Notes under the pieces: model-generated
The model's database searches: none
Told to the model about the DNA's origin: nothing
The model's input: only the letters and a program-made list of their open reading frames with translations
Shown here: positions 8,164 to 16,930 of the stretch, piece by piece
Numbering within the stretch: the stretch's first letter is position 1
Layout: each line of letters starts with the position of its first letter
Translations under genes and position numbers: made by a program
Origin: Neptuniibacter caesariensis
GTDB taxonomy: Bacteria; Pseudomonadota; Gammaproteobacteria; Pseudomonadales; Balneatricaceae
Length of the DNA: 64,000 nucleotides
Direction: 5' to 3'
NCBI RefSeq assembly: GCF_000153345.1
Contig: NZ_CH724127.1
Location: forward strand, 127,280-191,279

Positions 8164-8200
8164 CCGCCCACCCTCAATCGGCTAACGATGGGGTGAGCGG
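8164..8200 (-). other. Intercistronic hairpin before the transporter gene
   Basis: CCGC-C-CACCC (8164-8173) can pair with GGGTG-A-GCGG (8191-8200), a 9-pair stem with one internal mismatch. It lies between the dehydrogenase stop and the transporter start. On the minus strand only ACTTTTCTC follows, so it may be a partial terminator or an RNA-stability element that lowers transporter expression. Confidence 0.45.
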
Positions 8201-8214
8201 GAGTGGGGTAAGCG

Positions 8215-9267
8215 TTATTTCATGAAACGCTCTTCAGCCAGTTCATCGGCAACTTCACCTGTGGGTCTGTCCTGCGAATCGGCTCTGCGGAAGATCTCCA
8301 TCAAGGTATCGCTGATGGTCTCAATATGAGCGCGTACTTTGTTATGTTCATGGCCGATACGTTCGTAGAAAATATCGATAATGCCCCCTGCATTGATTGC
8401 ATAATCAGGTGCATAAAGAATGCCTCGTTCGCGAAGCATCAGGTCATGACGTTGTGCTGCTAACTGATTATTTGAAGCGCCGGCGATTACCTGAGCTTTT
8501 ATCAGAGGGATAGATTCATCGTTGAGTACTGCACCCAGAGCGCAAGGGGCCAGAACATCAACATCCAGGCTTAGAATCTCTTTTTGAGATACCGCGGTTG
8601 CTCCTAACTCACGTACTGCTTTGTCGACTTGTTCTTCGTGAATATCGGTTACAAACAGCTGAGCTCCCGCTTTGTGGAGGTGTTCTGCCAGGCGGTAACC
8701 TACATTACCGACCCCTTGAATAGCGACTTTAAGCCCAGTTAGATCGGTACGATCAAGTTTGTATTGAACGGCAGCTTTCAGACCAGCAAAGGTACCATAG
8801 GCCGTGGCTGGAGAAGGATCACCATTGCATGGTAAACCATCGATACCGGTGCGTTCTGTAACTCCTGCGACATTGTTCGTTTCGATCCCCATGACCTGAA
8901 GATCAGGTACTGATGTACCCGAGTCTTCTGCGGCAATGTACTGATTGCCAGTACGCTCAAGGAAACGGCCCATCGCTTTTAGTAACTCCTCGCTTTTGTG
9001 CTTACGAGGATCACCGATAATTACCGATTTACCGCCGCCTAAATCCAGATTGGCTAGGGCTGATTTATAGGTCATTCCTTTCGATAGGCGAAGCACATCA
9101 TTAAGCGCTTCCTGATCATCCACATAGTTCCACATCCGGCAGCCTCCGAGTGCAGGGCCGCGGTTTGTGTTGTGAATAGCAATGATTGCTTTCAGGCCAG
9201 TGCTCTCATCGTGACAGAACACAACCTGTTCGTGGTTGTCGAATTCGTTATGGCTAAATACAGACAT
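8215..9267 (-). CDS. ldh: Leucine dehydrogenase family enzyme (Glu/Leu/Phe/Val dehydrogenase)
   Basis: The enzyme reversibly deaminates a hydrophobic L-amino acid to its 2-oxo acid with NAD+. Its 350 residues fit the octameric Leu/Phe/Val dehydrogenases rather than the longer glutamate dehydrogenases. Visible marks are [10 protein letters not shown] in the substrate domain, [18 protein letters not shown] carrying the catalytic lysines, the conserved AAEDSGTS, and the nucleotide-binding [13 protein letters not shown]. The upstream gene ends 18 bases before this start, in the same direction. Together with the 2-oxo-acid oxidoreductase and the transporter it gives an uptake-deamination-decarboxylation route. 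The exact amino acid cannot be read from the sequence. Confidence 0.88.
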   Translation of the reverse strand: MSVFSHNEFDNHEQVVFCHDESTGLKAIIAIHNTNRGPALGGCRMWNYVDDQEALNDVLRLSKGMTYKSALANLDLGGGKSVIIGDPRKHKSEELLKAMGRFLERTGNQYIAAEDSGTSVPDLQVMGIETNNVAGVTERTGIDGLPCNGDPSPATAYGTFAGLKAAVQYKLDRTDLTGLKVAIQGVGNVGYRLAEHLHKAGAQLFVTDIHEEQVDKAVRELGATAVSQKEILSLDVDVLAPCALGAVLNDESIPLIKAQVIAGASNNQLAAQRHDLMLRERGILYAPDYAINAGGIIDIFYERIGHEHNKVRAHIETISDTLMEIFRRADSQDRPTGEVADELAEERFMK

Positions 9268-9285
9268 GTTGGATTCCTGTAAAAC

Positions 9286-12200
9286 TTAAACTGTTACTGG
9301 TGTCGATTGAGGTTGTGCGTCACTGATACGTTCTAACAGTGCTTCACGCTCCAACTGGGCTTTTTCATAAGCTCGATCTTTTACCGGACCGTACCCGCGG
9401 ATCTTAGCCGGAAGACTAAGTAATTGGATTGCATCCTGAAGGTTGTCACGGGTTAAGTGGGTTAGCACCGTGTTGATATCCGACTCATATTCGCGGATTA
9501 GACGTCGCTCCATTCGGCGATCAGCACTGTAGGCAAAGATATCCAACGCTGTACCACGTAGCCCTTTAAGCTGGCTAAGTGCTTTAAATAAAGGTAGGTA
9601 CTTAGCACTGAAGGTGCGCTTTTTTGGGCGACCTGTTGCCGGGTCAACTTTCGACAGAAGCGGGGGGGCAAGGTTGAATTCAAGTTGGAAGTCGCCTTCA
9701 AATTGAGCTTCCAGTTGTTCCCTGAAACTGTCTGAACTTAACTGGCGGGCAACCTCGTACTCATCCTTGTAGGCAAGCACTTTGCTGTAATTTTCAGCGA
9801 CAACCGCGCTGAGTCGAGTCCCGCTTAGATTTTTTTCTACATCGGAAACTTTTCTGATCAGGTCTGCATAACGGTTTGCCAACGCATCGTTTTGGTATGC
9901 TGTCAGATGTTGCTTTTCGCGCTCAACCAGTTCTTCTAAGCTCGGCATAAACTGTAGTGGCTGAACTTCGCTTGATTGCGAAGGTTCGGCGATTTCCTTC
10001 ACTTTATTCAGATCAAAAGCACCGCGACGTCCCCACATGAAAGCATCAAGGTTGGCCTGTACTGCGACACCATTCAGGCGAATAGCTTCTTCAATTGAGC
10101 TGCGTTGCAGTGGAATCAGTCCTTTCTGCCATGCAAAACCGATGCAGAAGAGGTTAATCGCCATACCGTCGCCCATGAGCTTGGTTGCCAGTGTTGATGC
10201 ATCAAGGCAATAAGTACTTTCCTGACGAGCCGTATCCTTAATGACTTGTTCCATCGCCTCTGTCGGTATCTGTAAGTCAGGGTCTCGGGTGAAAGCCGCC
10301 GGCATGGTTTCGTGATTATTGATCACAACCTGGCTACGTTCTCGATCCAGTTTGCCTAGTGCTTCTTCACTGGCGCCTACCATCAGATCAAAACCGATCA
10401 TCAGATCAGTTTCGCCGGCCGGGATTCGAACGGTGTGGATCTGTTCTTGTGATGGGGCAATACGGATATGGCTCATCACCGCGCCAAACTTTTGAGCGAG
10501 CCCGATCTGATCAAGCACGCCCGCGCCTTTTCCTTCTACATGGGCAGCCATGCCTAATAGCGCACTAACCGTTACAACACCGGTTCCACCGACACCCGTT
10601 AAGAGAATGTTATAAGGCTGGTTAGCCACTGGCAGAGAGGGCTCAGGTAACTCAGGAAAACCTGAATCTATACCTAAAGCAGCCGGTTTGCGTAACTTGC
10701 CACCTTTTACTGTGACAAAGCTTGGGCAGAAACCGCGCACACAACTGAAATCTTTGTTGCAAGCCGATTGGTCAATCTCGCGCTTGCGTCCGCGCTCGGT
10801 TTCTTTAGGTAGTAAAGACAAACAGTTTGATTGCACCCCGCAATCACCACAGCCTTCACAGATCTCGCTGTTGATAACAACACGCTTATCTGGATCTGCC
10901 ATTTGGCCACGTTTGCGGCGGCGGCGTTTTTCCGCTGCGCAGGTTTGATCGTAGATCATAGCGGTACAGCCCGGGATATCACGCAATTCCATTTGTACTG
11001 CTTGCAGATCATCTCTGTGATGGAAGGTTACTCCGTCCGCAAAATCTGCCCGGCTAGGGTATTTATCAGGCTCGTCACTGATCAGTGCGATACGGCGGAT
11101 ACCTTCGCCATACAGCTGGTGGCTTATCTGCTGGACAGTCAACTGGCCGTCGATAGGCTGACCACCGGTCATGGCTACAGCATCGTTATAGAGTACTTTA
11201 TAGGTGATGTTCGAACCTGCAGCGACGGCTGCTCTTATGGCAAGTAGTCCAGAGTGGAAATAGGTGCCATCCCCCAGGTTCTGGAAAACATGGCCATTTT
11301 CCGTGAACGGTTCCTGGCCGATCCAGGTGGCGCCTTCTCCACCCATCTGAGTAAATGTATCCGTGCCTCTATCCATCCAGGTTGCCATGTAATGGCAGCC
11401 TATACCGCCCAACGCGCGGCTGCCTTCCGGCACAACAGTAGAGCTGTTATGCGGACAACCAGAACAGAAATGTGGGGTTCTTTCCACTAGTGCTCTGGGT
11501 TGCTCTAATTCCGCCTCTTTATTGCTTAAAAATGCGAGGCGTTGCTGGATCGTATCGCTGTTATGAAATGGGCTCATTCGCGACGCGATTGCTCGAGCGA
11601 TCATTGCTGGAGTCAGCTCGCTAAGGCTTGTCAGTAGCTCGCTGCCCGCTGGGTCTTTTTTACCGAGGACAAGAGGTCGAGTACCTGAACGGTCTTGCCA
11701 GCTGTAGAGCTGCTCCTTTAGCTGATCCTCAATGAGTGGGCGCTTCTCTTCGATAACCAGGATTTCGTCCAGGCCCTCGGCAAATTCAAAGATACCTTCT
11801 GGCTCCAGTGGCCATGGCATAGCAACTTTGTACAAGCGGATGCCAATTTCAGATGCCAGCTCATGACTAATACCGAGATCTTCAAAAGCTTGTAGTACAT
11901 CCAGATAGGATTTACCTGTAGTGACAATGCCTAACCGCGGCTGTTCTGAATCGATCACTGTTTTATCGAGCTTATTGTGTCTGCAGAATGCCTGAGCTGC
12001 TCGGATTTTATAGCGGTGTAAGCGTTCTTCCTGTTGGAGAGGTTTATCTGGCCAGCGTGCATTGAGGCCATCAGCAGGCAGTTCAAAATCATCCGGTACT
12101 GATATCTTTAATCGGTCTTGATTAAGATCTGCTGATATTGCCGAATCCATTACTTCTGCTAACGCTTTCATACCTACCCAGCAGCCGCTGAAACGGGACA

Positions 12201-12789
12201 TCGCCCAACCATAGAGACCGAAATCGAGCATTTCCTGAATACCGGAAGGGTATAAGACCGGCATCATTGCATCCATGAAAGCGTAATCACTCTGGTGCGG
12301 AAGGGTTGAAGATTTACTGGCATGATCATCACCCGCTATGGCTAAAACGCCTCCATAGGGTGTTGTCCCAAATGCATTGGCATGTTTAAACACATCTCCA
12401 GTACGATCTACACCTGGGCCTTTGCCATACCATAAGCCGAAGACACCATCATATTTGGCTCCTTCAAACACATTGACCTGTTGGCTTCCCCAAACGGCTG
12501 TCGCGCCAAGATCTTCGTTGACGCCAGGTTGGAAAGTGATATTGCTCTTTTTTAGATAATCTCGTATCTGCCACAAGGTTTTATCGAAATTACCTAGAGG
12601 GGAGCCTCGATAACCTGAGATAAAACCTGCTGTTTTCAGACCTTCGTTTTTATCTCTGTCGGCTTGCAACATAGGAAGTCTGGCAAGTGCTTGACTCCCT
12701 GTAATGTAAACGCGGCCGGATTGCTTGTCCCACTTGTCATTTAGTGAAACAGTTGAAACGGGTGTGTGCTCTGCATTTTCGTGTTTCAT
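9286..12789 (-). CDS. Fused indolepyruvate ferredoxin oxidoreductase-type 2-oxo-acid oxidoreductase
   Basis: This 1167-residue protein fuses the subunits of a thiamine-diphosphate, iron-sulfur 2-oxo-acid:ferredoxin oxidoreductase, which converts aryl- or branched-chain pyruvates to acyl-CoA. In order: an N-terminal pyrimidine-binding-like region (about 25-430), FCSGCPHNSS (about 442) and the ThDP-binding part, a cysteine cluster (about 640-690: CEGCGDCGVQSNC, then CNKDFSCVRGFC) for Fe-S clusters, the gamma domain beginning GVGGTGVVT (about 733), and a C-terminal DUF6537-type region. I chose the ATG at 12789, preceded by AAGGG; a TTG at 12816 would add nine residues. It heads the operon with the leucine-dehydrogenase-family gene and the transporter. 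Substrate is inferred from that context. Confidence 0.9.
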   Translation of the reverse strand: MKHENAEHTPVSTVSLNDKWDKQSGRVYITGSQALARLPMLQADRDKNEGLKTAGFISGYRGSPLGNFDKTLWQIRDYLKKSNITFQPGVNEDLGATAVWGSQQVNVFEGAKYDGVFGLWYGKGPGVDRTGDVFKHANAFGTTPYGGVLAIAGDDHASKSSTLPHQSDYAFMDAMMPVLYPSGIQEMLDFGLYGWAMSRFSGCWVGMKALAEVMDSAISADLNQDRLKISVPDDFELPADGLNARWPDKPLQQEERLHRYKIRAAQAFCRHNKLDKTVIDSEQPRLGIVTTGKSYLDVLQAFEDLGISHELASEIGIRLYKVAMPWPLEPEGIFEFAEGLDEILVIEEKRPLIEDQLKEQLYSWQDRSGTRPLVLGKKDPAGSELLTSLSELTPAMIARAIASRMSPFHNSDTIQQRLAFLSNKEAELEQPRALVERTPHFCSGCPHNSSTVVPEGSRALGGIGCHYMATWMDRGTDTFTQMGGEGATWIGQEPFTENGHVFQNLGDGTYFHSGLLAIRAAVAAGSNITYKVLYNDAVAMTGGQPIDGQLTVQQISHQLYGEGIRRIALISDEPDKYPSRADFADGVTFHHRDDLQAVQMELRDIPGCTAMIYDQTCAAEKRRRRKRGQMADPDKRVVINSEICEGCGDCGVQSNCLSLLPKETERGRKREIDQSACNKDFSCVRGFCPSFVTVKGGKLRKPAALGIDSGFPELPEPSLPVANQPYNILLTGVGGTGVVTVSALLGMAAHVEGKGAGVLDQIGLAQKFGAVMSHIRIAPSQEQIHTVRIPAGETDLMIGFDLMVGASEEALGKLDRERSQVVINNHETMPAAFTRDPDLQIPTEAMEQVIKDTARQESTYCLDASTLATKLMGDGMAINLFCIGFAWQKGLIPLQRSSIEEAIRLNGVAVQANLDAFMWGRRGAFDLNKVKEIAEPSQSSEVQPLQFMPSLEELVEREKQHLTAYQNDALANRYADLIRKVSDVEKNLSGTRLSAVVAENYSKVLAYKDEYEVARQLSSDSFREQLEAQFEGDFQLEFNLAPPLLSKVDPATGRPKKRTFSAKYLPLFKALSQLKGLRGTALDIFAYSADRRMERRLIREYESDINTVLTHLTRDNLQDAIQLLSLPAKIRGYGPVKDRAYEKAQLEREALLERISDAQPQSTPVTV

Positions 12790-13352
12790 ACGATAGCCCT
12801 TGATGCCTGAACGCAACAGAATCTCTTCTGGCTTCAGAACAAATCAGTAAGAATGATGAAAGTGGGTTATTGCGCCTGGAGCCGTTCTAATGGGAGAACT
12901 GTGCTGGGCTGAAAGACTTTGGCAGAGCGAATAGATTTTAGGTGTGTCATTGCAAATTACCTTCGCCATGACCGGATCGCAGCCTGGCTTTATATTGTTT
13001 TTATTGTTCCGACAGGTAAGTCGGGTTGTTATCGCCACCTTGGGTAAAGGTACGATGGCCTACACACTAGCTAGTCAATACGGCTTCGTCAATGGAGAGA
13101 ATGACTGGATCTAGCTGGTTATGTAATGAAAAAAACCTGCTTATTGATTAATGCTTGGTGTTAAATCCTATTGTGTTATTGTAGGTATAAACCCGTATTG
13201 CCTTTGTTTTACAATGCGTACTGATTCGATTTAAGGTTTAGTTAAAAAGTGAAAATTTCTAAATCTCAATTTTAAACAGAAGATTCTGGTTTTTTGTCGG
13301 ATTGCCTAAAATTGTAATGATCTGGTTTGGTATTTAGCGAAGAGGCGATTTT
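12790..13352. other. Long divergent spacer without a convincing gene
   Basis: These 563 bases separate the minus-strand catabolic operon from the plus-strand methyltransferase gene and must hold both promoters. The left half is of gene-like composition and has one short plus-strand open stretch (about 12937-13113), but it has no good ribosome site and no family I recognise. The right half is AT-rich. I see no regulator gene here, although such operons often have one next door. Confidence 0.5.
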
Positions 13353-13823
13353 ATGGAAGTTGGGAAAGATCGCGGTCCAGGTGTCAGGGTACCGCCCCCT
13401 CTTATCTTTTTGTTTTATATTTTTCTGAGCTACATATTGCATAGCTATATCCCGTTACCTCTCGCTTGGCCTGCGTTTACTGACTCAGTTGCGCTATGCT
13501 TTATTGTTAGTGGGATAGGGATTGCAGGGATATCCGCTGTCCAATTTTGGCGAGCCAAGACACATATAGAACCTTGGCAGCCTGCAACGGCGCTGATCAC
13601 TACAGGTATTTTTTCTTATAGTCGTAATCCCATCTATCTTTCATTTATCCTGATAACCATTGGACTGGGGTGTTATCTAAAAAGCGTTTGGGTAATTGTG
13701 AGTGCTATTCCTGCCGCGTTTTCGGTGTATAAATGGGTCATCATCAAAGAAGAAGCTTACCTTGAGCAAAAGTTTGGCGAGAATTTCAGGGAGTACAAAA
13801 TCCAAGTCAGACGTTGGCTGTAG
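13353..13823 (+). CDS. Isoprenylcysteine carboxyl methyltransferase-like membrane protein
   Basis: The 156-residue protein belongs to the membrane methyltransferase superfamily that includes isoprenylcysteine carboxyl methyltransferases and phospholipid N-methyltransferases. After a short N-terminus there are about four hydrophobic segments. The S-adenosylmethionine-binding end shows the typical TGIFSYSRNPIYLS, then EEAYLEQKFG and a C-terminal FREYKIQVRRWL, which together resemble the family's RNPxY and E-Y-x-x-Y-x-x-x-V-R-R-W patterns. The start follows GAAGAGGCG. The bacterial members' substrates are mostly unknown. It is followed by a short tandem repeat and then the MobA-like orphan. Confidence 0.85.
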   Translation: MEVGKDRGPGVRVPPPLIFLFYIFLSYILHSYIPLPLAWPAFTDSVALCFIVSGIGIAGISAVQFWRAKTHIEPWQPATALITTGIFSYSRNPIYLSFILITIGLGCYLKSVWVIVSAIPAAFSVYKWVIIKEEAYLEQKFGENFREYKIQVRRWL

Positions 13824-13825
13824 CG

Positions 13826-13865
13826 CTGAATAGTACCGAATAGTATCGAGCAGTATGGATAGGTA
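13826..13865 (+). repeat. Four degenerate 10-bp tandem repeats
   Basis: Four consecutive 10-mers share the core GA-A/G-T/C-AGTA: CTGAATAGTA, CCGAATAGTA, TCGAGCAGTA and the weaker TGGATAGGTA. They fill the gap between two plus-strand genes and end just before the ATG at 13869. Period 10 is close to one helical turn. Confidence 0.7.
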
Positions 13866-13868
13866 GTC

Positions 13869-14372
13869 ATGGAAGTTAATGCGATAATTTTATTGAGTGA
13901 AGGAATGGAGGTGATCAGCGTTGCTGAGATTGCAAGTAAACTCGATGCCGCTGATAAAGTACTTCATAAGCTGGGTGAACATATAACAACGGTCACACTC
14001 ATCGCTCCTCCTGAGCAGCTAGGTCTTGATGCGCTTACGATGCCGGTGGTCTTTGCAGATTCTGATAGTCCGGGTTTTCTTTATAGTTTGTGTAAAGCGC
14101 TCGCACCTTTGCCTTGCCGGCATACCTTAATTCTCTCTGTGGATGACCTGGGTCTTAGTGCAGATCATATTGGTCAACTGCTGGATTATTCAGAGAGATT
14201 GCCGCATATGTCTGTGGTTAGCAGTCGGGATGCAAATTTAGTATTGCCTGTTCTGCTGCCTTCGGATTCCTATCAAAGCATTCAGGATTACCTAAAATCG
14301 CAAGGGCAGGCAACGCTTATGAAATGGCTGGAGCAAAGTGTATTTGTAGAGTGCGAGCGGCTAGATAGCTAA
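13869..14372 (+). CDS. Unrecognised protein, possibly a degenerate MobA-like nucleotidyltransferase fold
   Basis: No family is certain. The 167 residues run in the order seen in small nucleotidyltransferases such as MobA: a first strand-helix unit (NAIILLSEGME, then a helix), a second strand TVTLIAPPEQ, PGFLYSLCKALAPLP before a hydrophobic strand HTLILSVDDLGL, then a helix, a strand SVVSSRD, and a terminal helical block ending TLMKWLEQS. However, the glycine-rich nucleotide loop and the usual lysine are absent, so transferase activity is unlikely. There is no strong ribosome site before the ATG at 13869. Its last 12 bases overlap the convergent GNAT gene. Treat the fold call as inference. Confidence 0.55.
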   Translation: MEVNAIILLSEGMEVISVAEIASKLDAADKVLHKLGEHITTVTLIAPPEQLGLDALTMPVVFADSDSPGFLYSLCKALAPLPCRHTLILSVDDLGLSADHIGQLLDYSERLPHMSVVSSRDANLVLPVLLPSDSYQSIQDYLKSQGQATLMKWLEQSVFVECERLDS

Positions 14373-14795
14373 GGCTAATAGGGTTGTTTCTGTGCCTCTT
14401 TGCTTATAGTGCTTTTGTTGCTCAATTAAGTTCATCGGGCAGTTGTGTTCATCGCATTCTTTAAAGCCTAAACGACGATAGAGATTTACTGCGTCTGGAT
14501 AAGCAAAGCAGTAAATAGTGCCTGTCTCAAGCTGACTCTTTGTCAGAACTATTTTTAAAAGGTGAGTGGCTAAACCCTGGTTGCGTTTGTGTTTATCCAC
14601 CCAGACTCCATTCAGGATTAGAGCCCCGGTTTTTTTATGAAGAGAGATTTTTGCTGCTGCAAGAATGGTTGTACCACTACTTAGCCAATAACAGCGGTCG
14701 GCTTTCGATATTTTCCCTTTGTAACCATTCCGTTTATAGAAACGGCCCAGATCTGGGCCAGATAGTTCTTCCGCCTTTGCCGTATGAAATTCCAT
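14361..14795 (-). CDS. GNAT-family N-acetyltransferase
   Basis: The 144-residue protein has the GNAT fold, transferring an acetyl group from acetyl-CoA to an amine. The acetyl-CoA-binding motif A is visible as NGVWVDKHKRNQGLATHLL, with a slightly degenerate Q/RxxGxG/A loop, and the later CFAYPDAVNLYRRLGF is the typical motif B ending before the substrate side. Its substrate is unknown. It starts three bases downstream of the msrA stop in the same direction, so the two are likely co-transcribed. Its 3' end overlaps the convergent MobA-like gene by 12 bases. Confidence 0.85.
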   Translation of the reverse strand: MEFHTAKAEELSGPDLGRFYKRNGYKGKISKADRCYWLSSGTTILAAAKISLHKKTGALILNGVWVDKHKRNQGLATHLLKIVLTKSQLETGTIYCFAYPDAVNLYRRLGFKECDEHNCPMNLIEQQKHYKQRGTETTLLALAI

Positions 14796-14798
14796 TGA

Positions 14799-15269
14799 CT
14801 AGATGCCGCAAGCGCCCATGCCGCGTTTTTCCAAATATTTTTGGTGGTACTCTTCAGCTTTCCAAAATGGTTTCGCCTGGACGATTTCAGTAACGATGGA
14901 ATTGGCAAACGCTGAGCTCGTATCGAGCTGTGCTTTACTTTCTTCGGCTAGTTTTTTCTGTTCATCATCATGATAGAAAATGGCTGAACGGTATTGTGTA
15001 CCAATATCAGGACCCTGGCGATTTAATGTGGTTGGGTCATGCATATGCCAAAAAGCGTCAAGCAAAGTTGAATAATCGATAAAGCGCTCATCAAACTCTA
15101 ATTGAACAACCTCCGCATGGCATGTATCCCCGCGGCATACATCCTGATAGCTGGGTTGATCAGTGATGCCGCCCATATAGCCTACCTCGGTTCTAACAAC
15201 GCCAGGCAGTTGCGAAAATTTAAGTTCAATTCCCCAAAAACAGCCTGCTGCAAAGGTCGCTTTTTTCAT
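14799..15269 (-). CDS. msrA: Peptide methionine sulfoxide reductase MsrA
   Basis: MsrA repairs oxidised methionine (the S-sulfoxide) in proteins using thioredoxin. The catalytic motif GCFWG lies near the N-terminus, followed by the family's EVGYMGG, the DAFWHMHDPTTLNRQGPD block and IGTQYRSAI. A C-terminal cysteine (GMGACGI) can act as recycling residue. The start chosen is the ATG at 15269, behind a GAGGAAC site; a longer reading frame upstream is not needed. The usual TGHAE motif reads TCHAE here, adding a cysteine beside the normal VCRGD cysteine. It precedes the GNAT gene with a three-base gap. Confidence 0.93.
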   Translation of the reverse strand: MKKATFAAGCFWGIELKFSQLPGVVRTEVGYMGGITDQPSYQDVCRGDTCHAEVVQLEFDERFIDYSTLLDAFWHMHDPTTLNRQGPDIGTQYRSAIFYHDDEQKKLAEESKAQLDTSSAFANSIVTEIVQAKPFWKAEEYHQKYLEKRGMGACGI

Positions 15270-15420
15270 AATGTGTTCCTCATCTGCGCCACAAGGCACA
15301 ATACTTTGAATGCATCTGGTTATTTTGTGGTTCTTAGATCGTTCAGGTTAGATTTAATTCAATAAATCATACCCTATTAATTAATCAGGATTTCCTGTCT
15401 TATCAAGTAAGTTTAAAAGC

Positions 15421-15450
15421 AAAAAAAAACCGCGCTATTGCGCGGTTTTT
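15421..15450 (-). terminator. Terminator of gatCAB
   Basis: AACCGCGC (15428-15435) pairs with GCGCGGTT (15440-15447) around TATT. On the minus strand it is followed by a long T run (nine), and five T follow on the plus strand, so it works in both directions but chiefly ends the gat operon. Confidence 0.92.
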
Positions 15451-15464
15451 AAATCATGTTGTGG

Positions 15465-16916
15465 TTAGCAAAGAGCGTCCAGTTTCTTCTTCAGTACGCC
15501 TTGAACTTGTCCTGGGTTTGCTTTGCCTTGTGAGGCTTTCATAACCTGACCCATAAAGAAGCCAATCATTTTGCCTCGTTTATCTGGCTCAGCATTAATG
15601 TACTGTTCAACCTGAGCGCTACTGTTAGCAATAACATCGTCAACGATCTTTTCAATCGCGCCGCTGTCAGTTACTTGTTTGAGGCCTTTGGCTTCGATGA
15701 TTTCATCAGCGCTGCCACCTTCTTTCCACATCACTTCAAACACCTGCTTGGCAATTTTGCCAGAGATCGTGTTGTCTTTGATTCGCTCAAGAAGGCCGCC
15801 CAACTGCTCAGCAGAAACGGGGCTGTCAGCAATGATAGTGTCGTTCTGGTTGAGCATCTTAGAAAGCTCACCCATTACCCAGTTTGCAGCCAGTTTTGCA
15901 TCTTTAGACGCTTTAGCAACCGTTTCGAAGTATTCAGCGAGAGTGCGGTCACCAGACAGCACCATTGCGTCGTAGTCACTCAGTTTGTACTCTTCAATAA
16001 AGCGGGCTTTTCGCGCATCAGGGAGTTCAGGCAGTGAGCCTCGGACTGCGTCGATGTAGGTGTCGTCGATAACAATGGGTAACAGATCAGGGCAAGGGAA
16101 ATAACGGTAGTCGTTAGCTTCCTCTTTTGAGCGCATTGAGCGAGTCTCGTCTTTATCTGCATCATACAGGCGGGTTTCCTGTACTACACGGCCGCCATCT
16201 TCGAGAAGGTCGATCTGGCGTTCAATTTCACCAGTAATCGCTTTTTCGATAAAACGGAAAGAGTTGATGTTTTTCGTCTCTGTGCGCGTGCCAAATTCTT
16301 CTTCGCCTTTAAGGCGAACGGAGACGTTACAATCGCAGCGGAAAGAACCTTCTGCCATGTTGCCATCACAGATGCCTAGGCTGGTTACAATAGAATGGAT
16401 CTTTCTAACGTAAGCGACGGCTTCCTCTGCACTGCGCATATCAGGTTCAGAGACGATCTCCAGTAGTGGAGTACCGGCACGGTTCAGGTCAATGCCTGAC
16501 ATGCCGGGGAATTCATCGTGAACTGACTTGCCGGCATCTTCTTCAAGGTGTGCACGAGTAACGCCAATGCGCTTTTCGGTGCCATCTTCCAGCGTAATAT
16601 CAATATGGCCCACCCCAACAATCGGGTGGAACAGCTGACTTGTCTGGTAGCCCTTCGGCAGGTCCGGATAGAAATAGTTTTTACGGTCAAAAACAGATTT
16701 ACGTCCGATCTCTGCATCAACGGCAAGACCGAATTTAACCGCCATTCTCAGGGCTTCTTCATTGAAGACCGGAAGTGTTCCTGGCAGCGCCAGATCGACC
16801 GCGCATGCCTGGGTGTTTGGTTCCGCGCCAAATGCAGTGCTGGCACCGGAAAAGATTTTGGATTTTGTCGCAAGCTGGGCGTGGATTTCCAGCCCGATTA
16901 CCGCTTCCCATTCCAT
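15465..16916 (-). CDS. gatB: Asp-tRNA(Asn)/Glu-tRNA(Gln) amidotransferase subunit B
   Basis: GatB is the kinase/tRNA-binding subunit of GatCAB, which amidates mischarged Glu-tRNA(Gln) or Asp-tRNA(Asn). The 483 residues begin [13 protein letters not shown], continue with [13 protein letters not shown] [29 protein letters not shown] (zinc/nucleotide region) and [10 protein letters not shown], and end with a YqeY-like helical tail ([16 protein letters not shown]). The ATG at 16916 follows an AAGAGGT site; a longer frame to 16961 would overlap gatA and is rejected. It lies 14 bases after the gatA stop, completing gatC-gatA-gatB. Confidence 0.97.
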   Translation of the reverse strand: MEWEAVIGLEIHAQLATKSKIFSGASTAFGAEPNTQACAVDLALPGTLPVFNEEALRMAVKFGLAVDAEIGRKSVFDRKNYFYPDLPKGYQTSQLFHPIVGVGHIDITLEDGTEKRIGVTRAHLEEDAGKSVHDEFPGMSGIDLNRAGTPLLEIVSEPDMRSAEEAVAYVRKIHSIVTSLGICDGNMAEGSFRCDCNVSVRLKGEEEFGTRTETKNINSFRFIEKAITGEIERQIDLLEDGGRVVQETRLYDADKDETRSMRSKEEANDYRYFPCPDLLPIVIDDTYIDAVRGSLPELPDARKARFIEEYKLSDYDAMVLSGDRTLAEYFETVAKASKDAKLAANWVMGELSKMLNQNDTIIADSPVSAEQLGGLLERIKDNTISGKIAKQVFEVMWKEGGSADEIIEAKGLKQVTDSGAIEKIVDDVIANSSAQVEQYINAEPDKRGKMIGFFMGQVMKASQGKANPGQVQGVLKKKLDALC

Positions 16917-16930
16917 AATGTCTAAACCTC

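Noticed and set aside
10359..12559. Plus-strand open frames opposite the fused oxidoreductase
   Set aside because: All are explained as antisense shadows of a strongly supported minus-strand gene.
12937..13113. Short plus-strand open stretch in the spacer as a gene
   Set aside because: No ribosome site, no recognisable family, and short enough to occur by chance; kept only as a spacer note.
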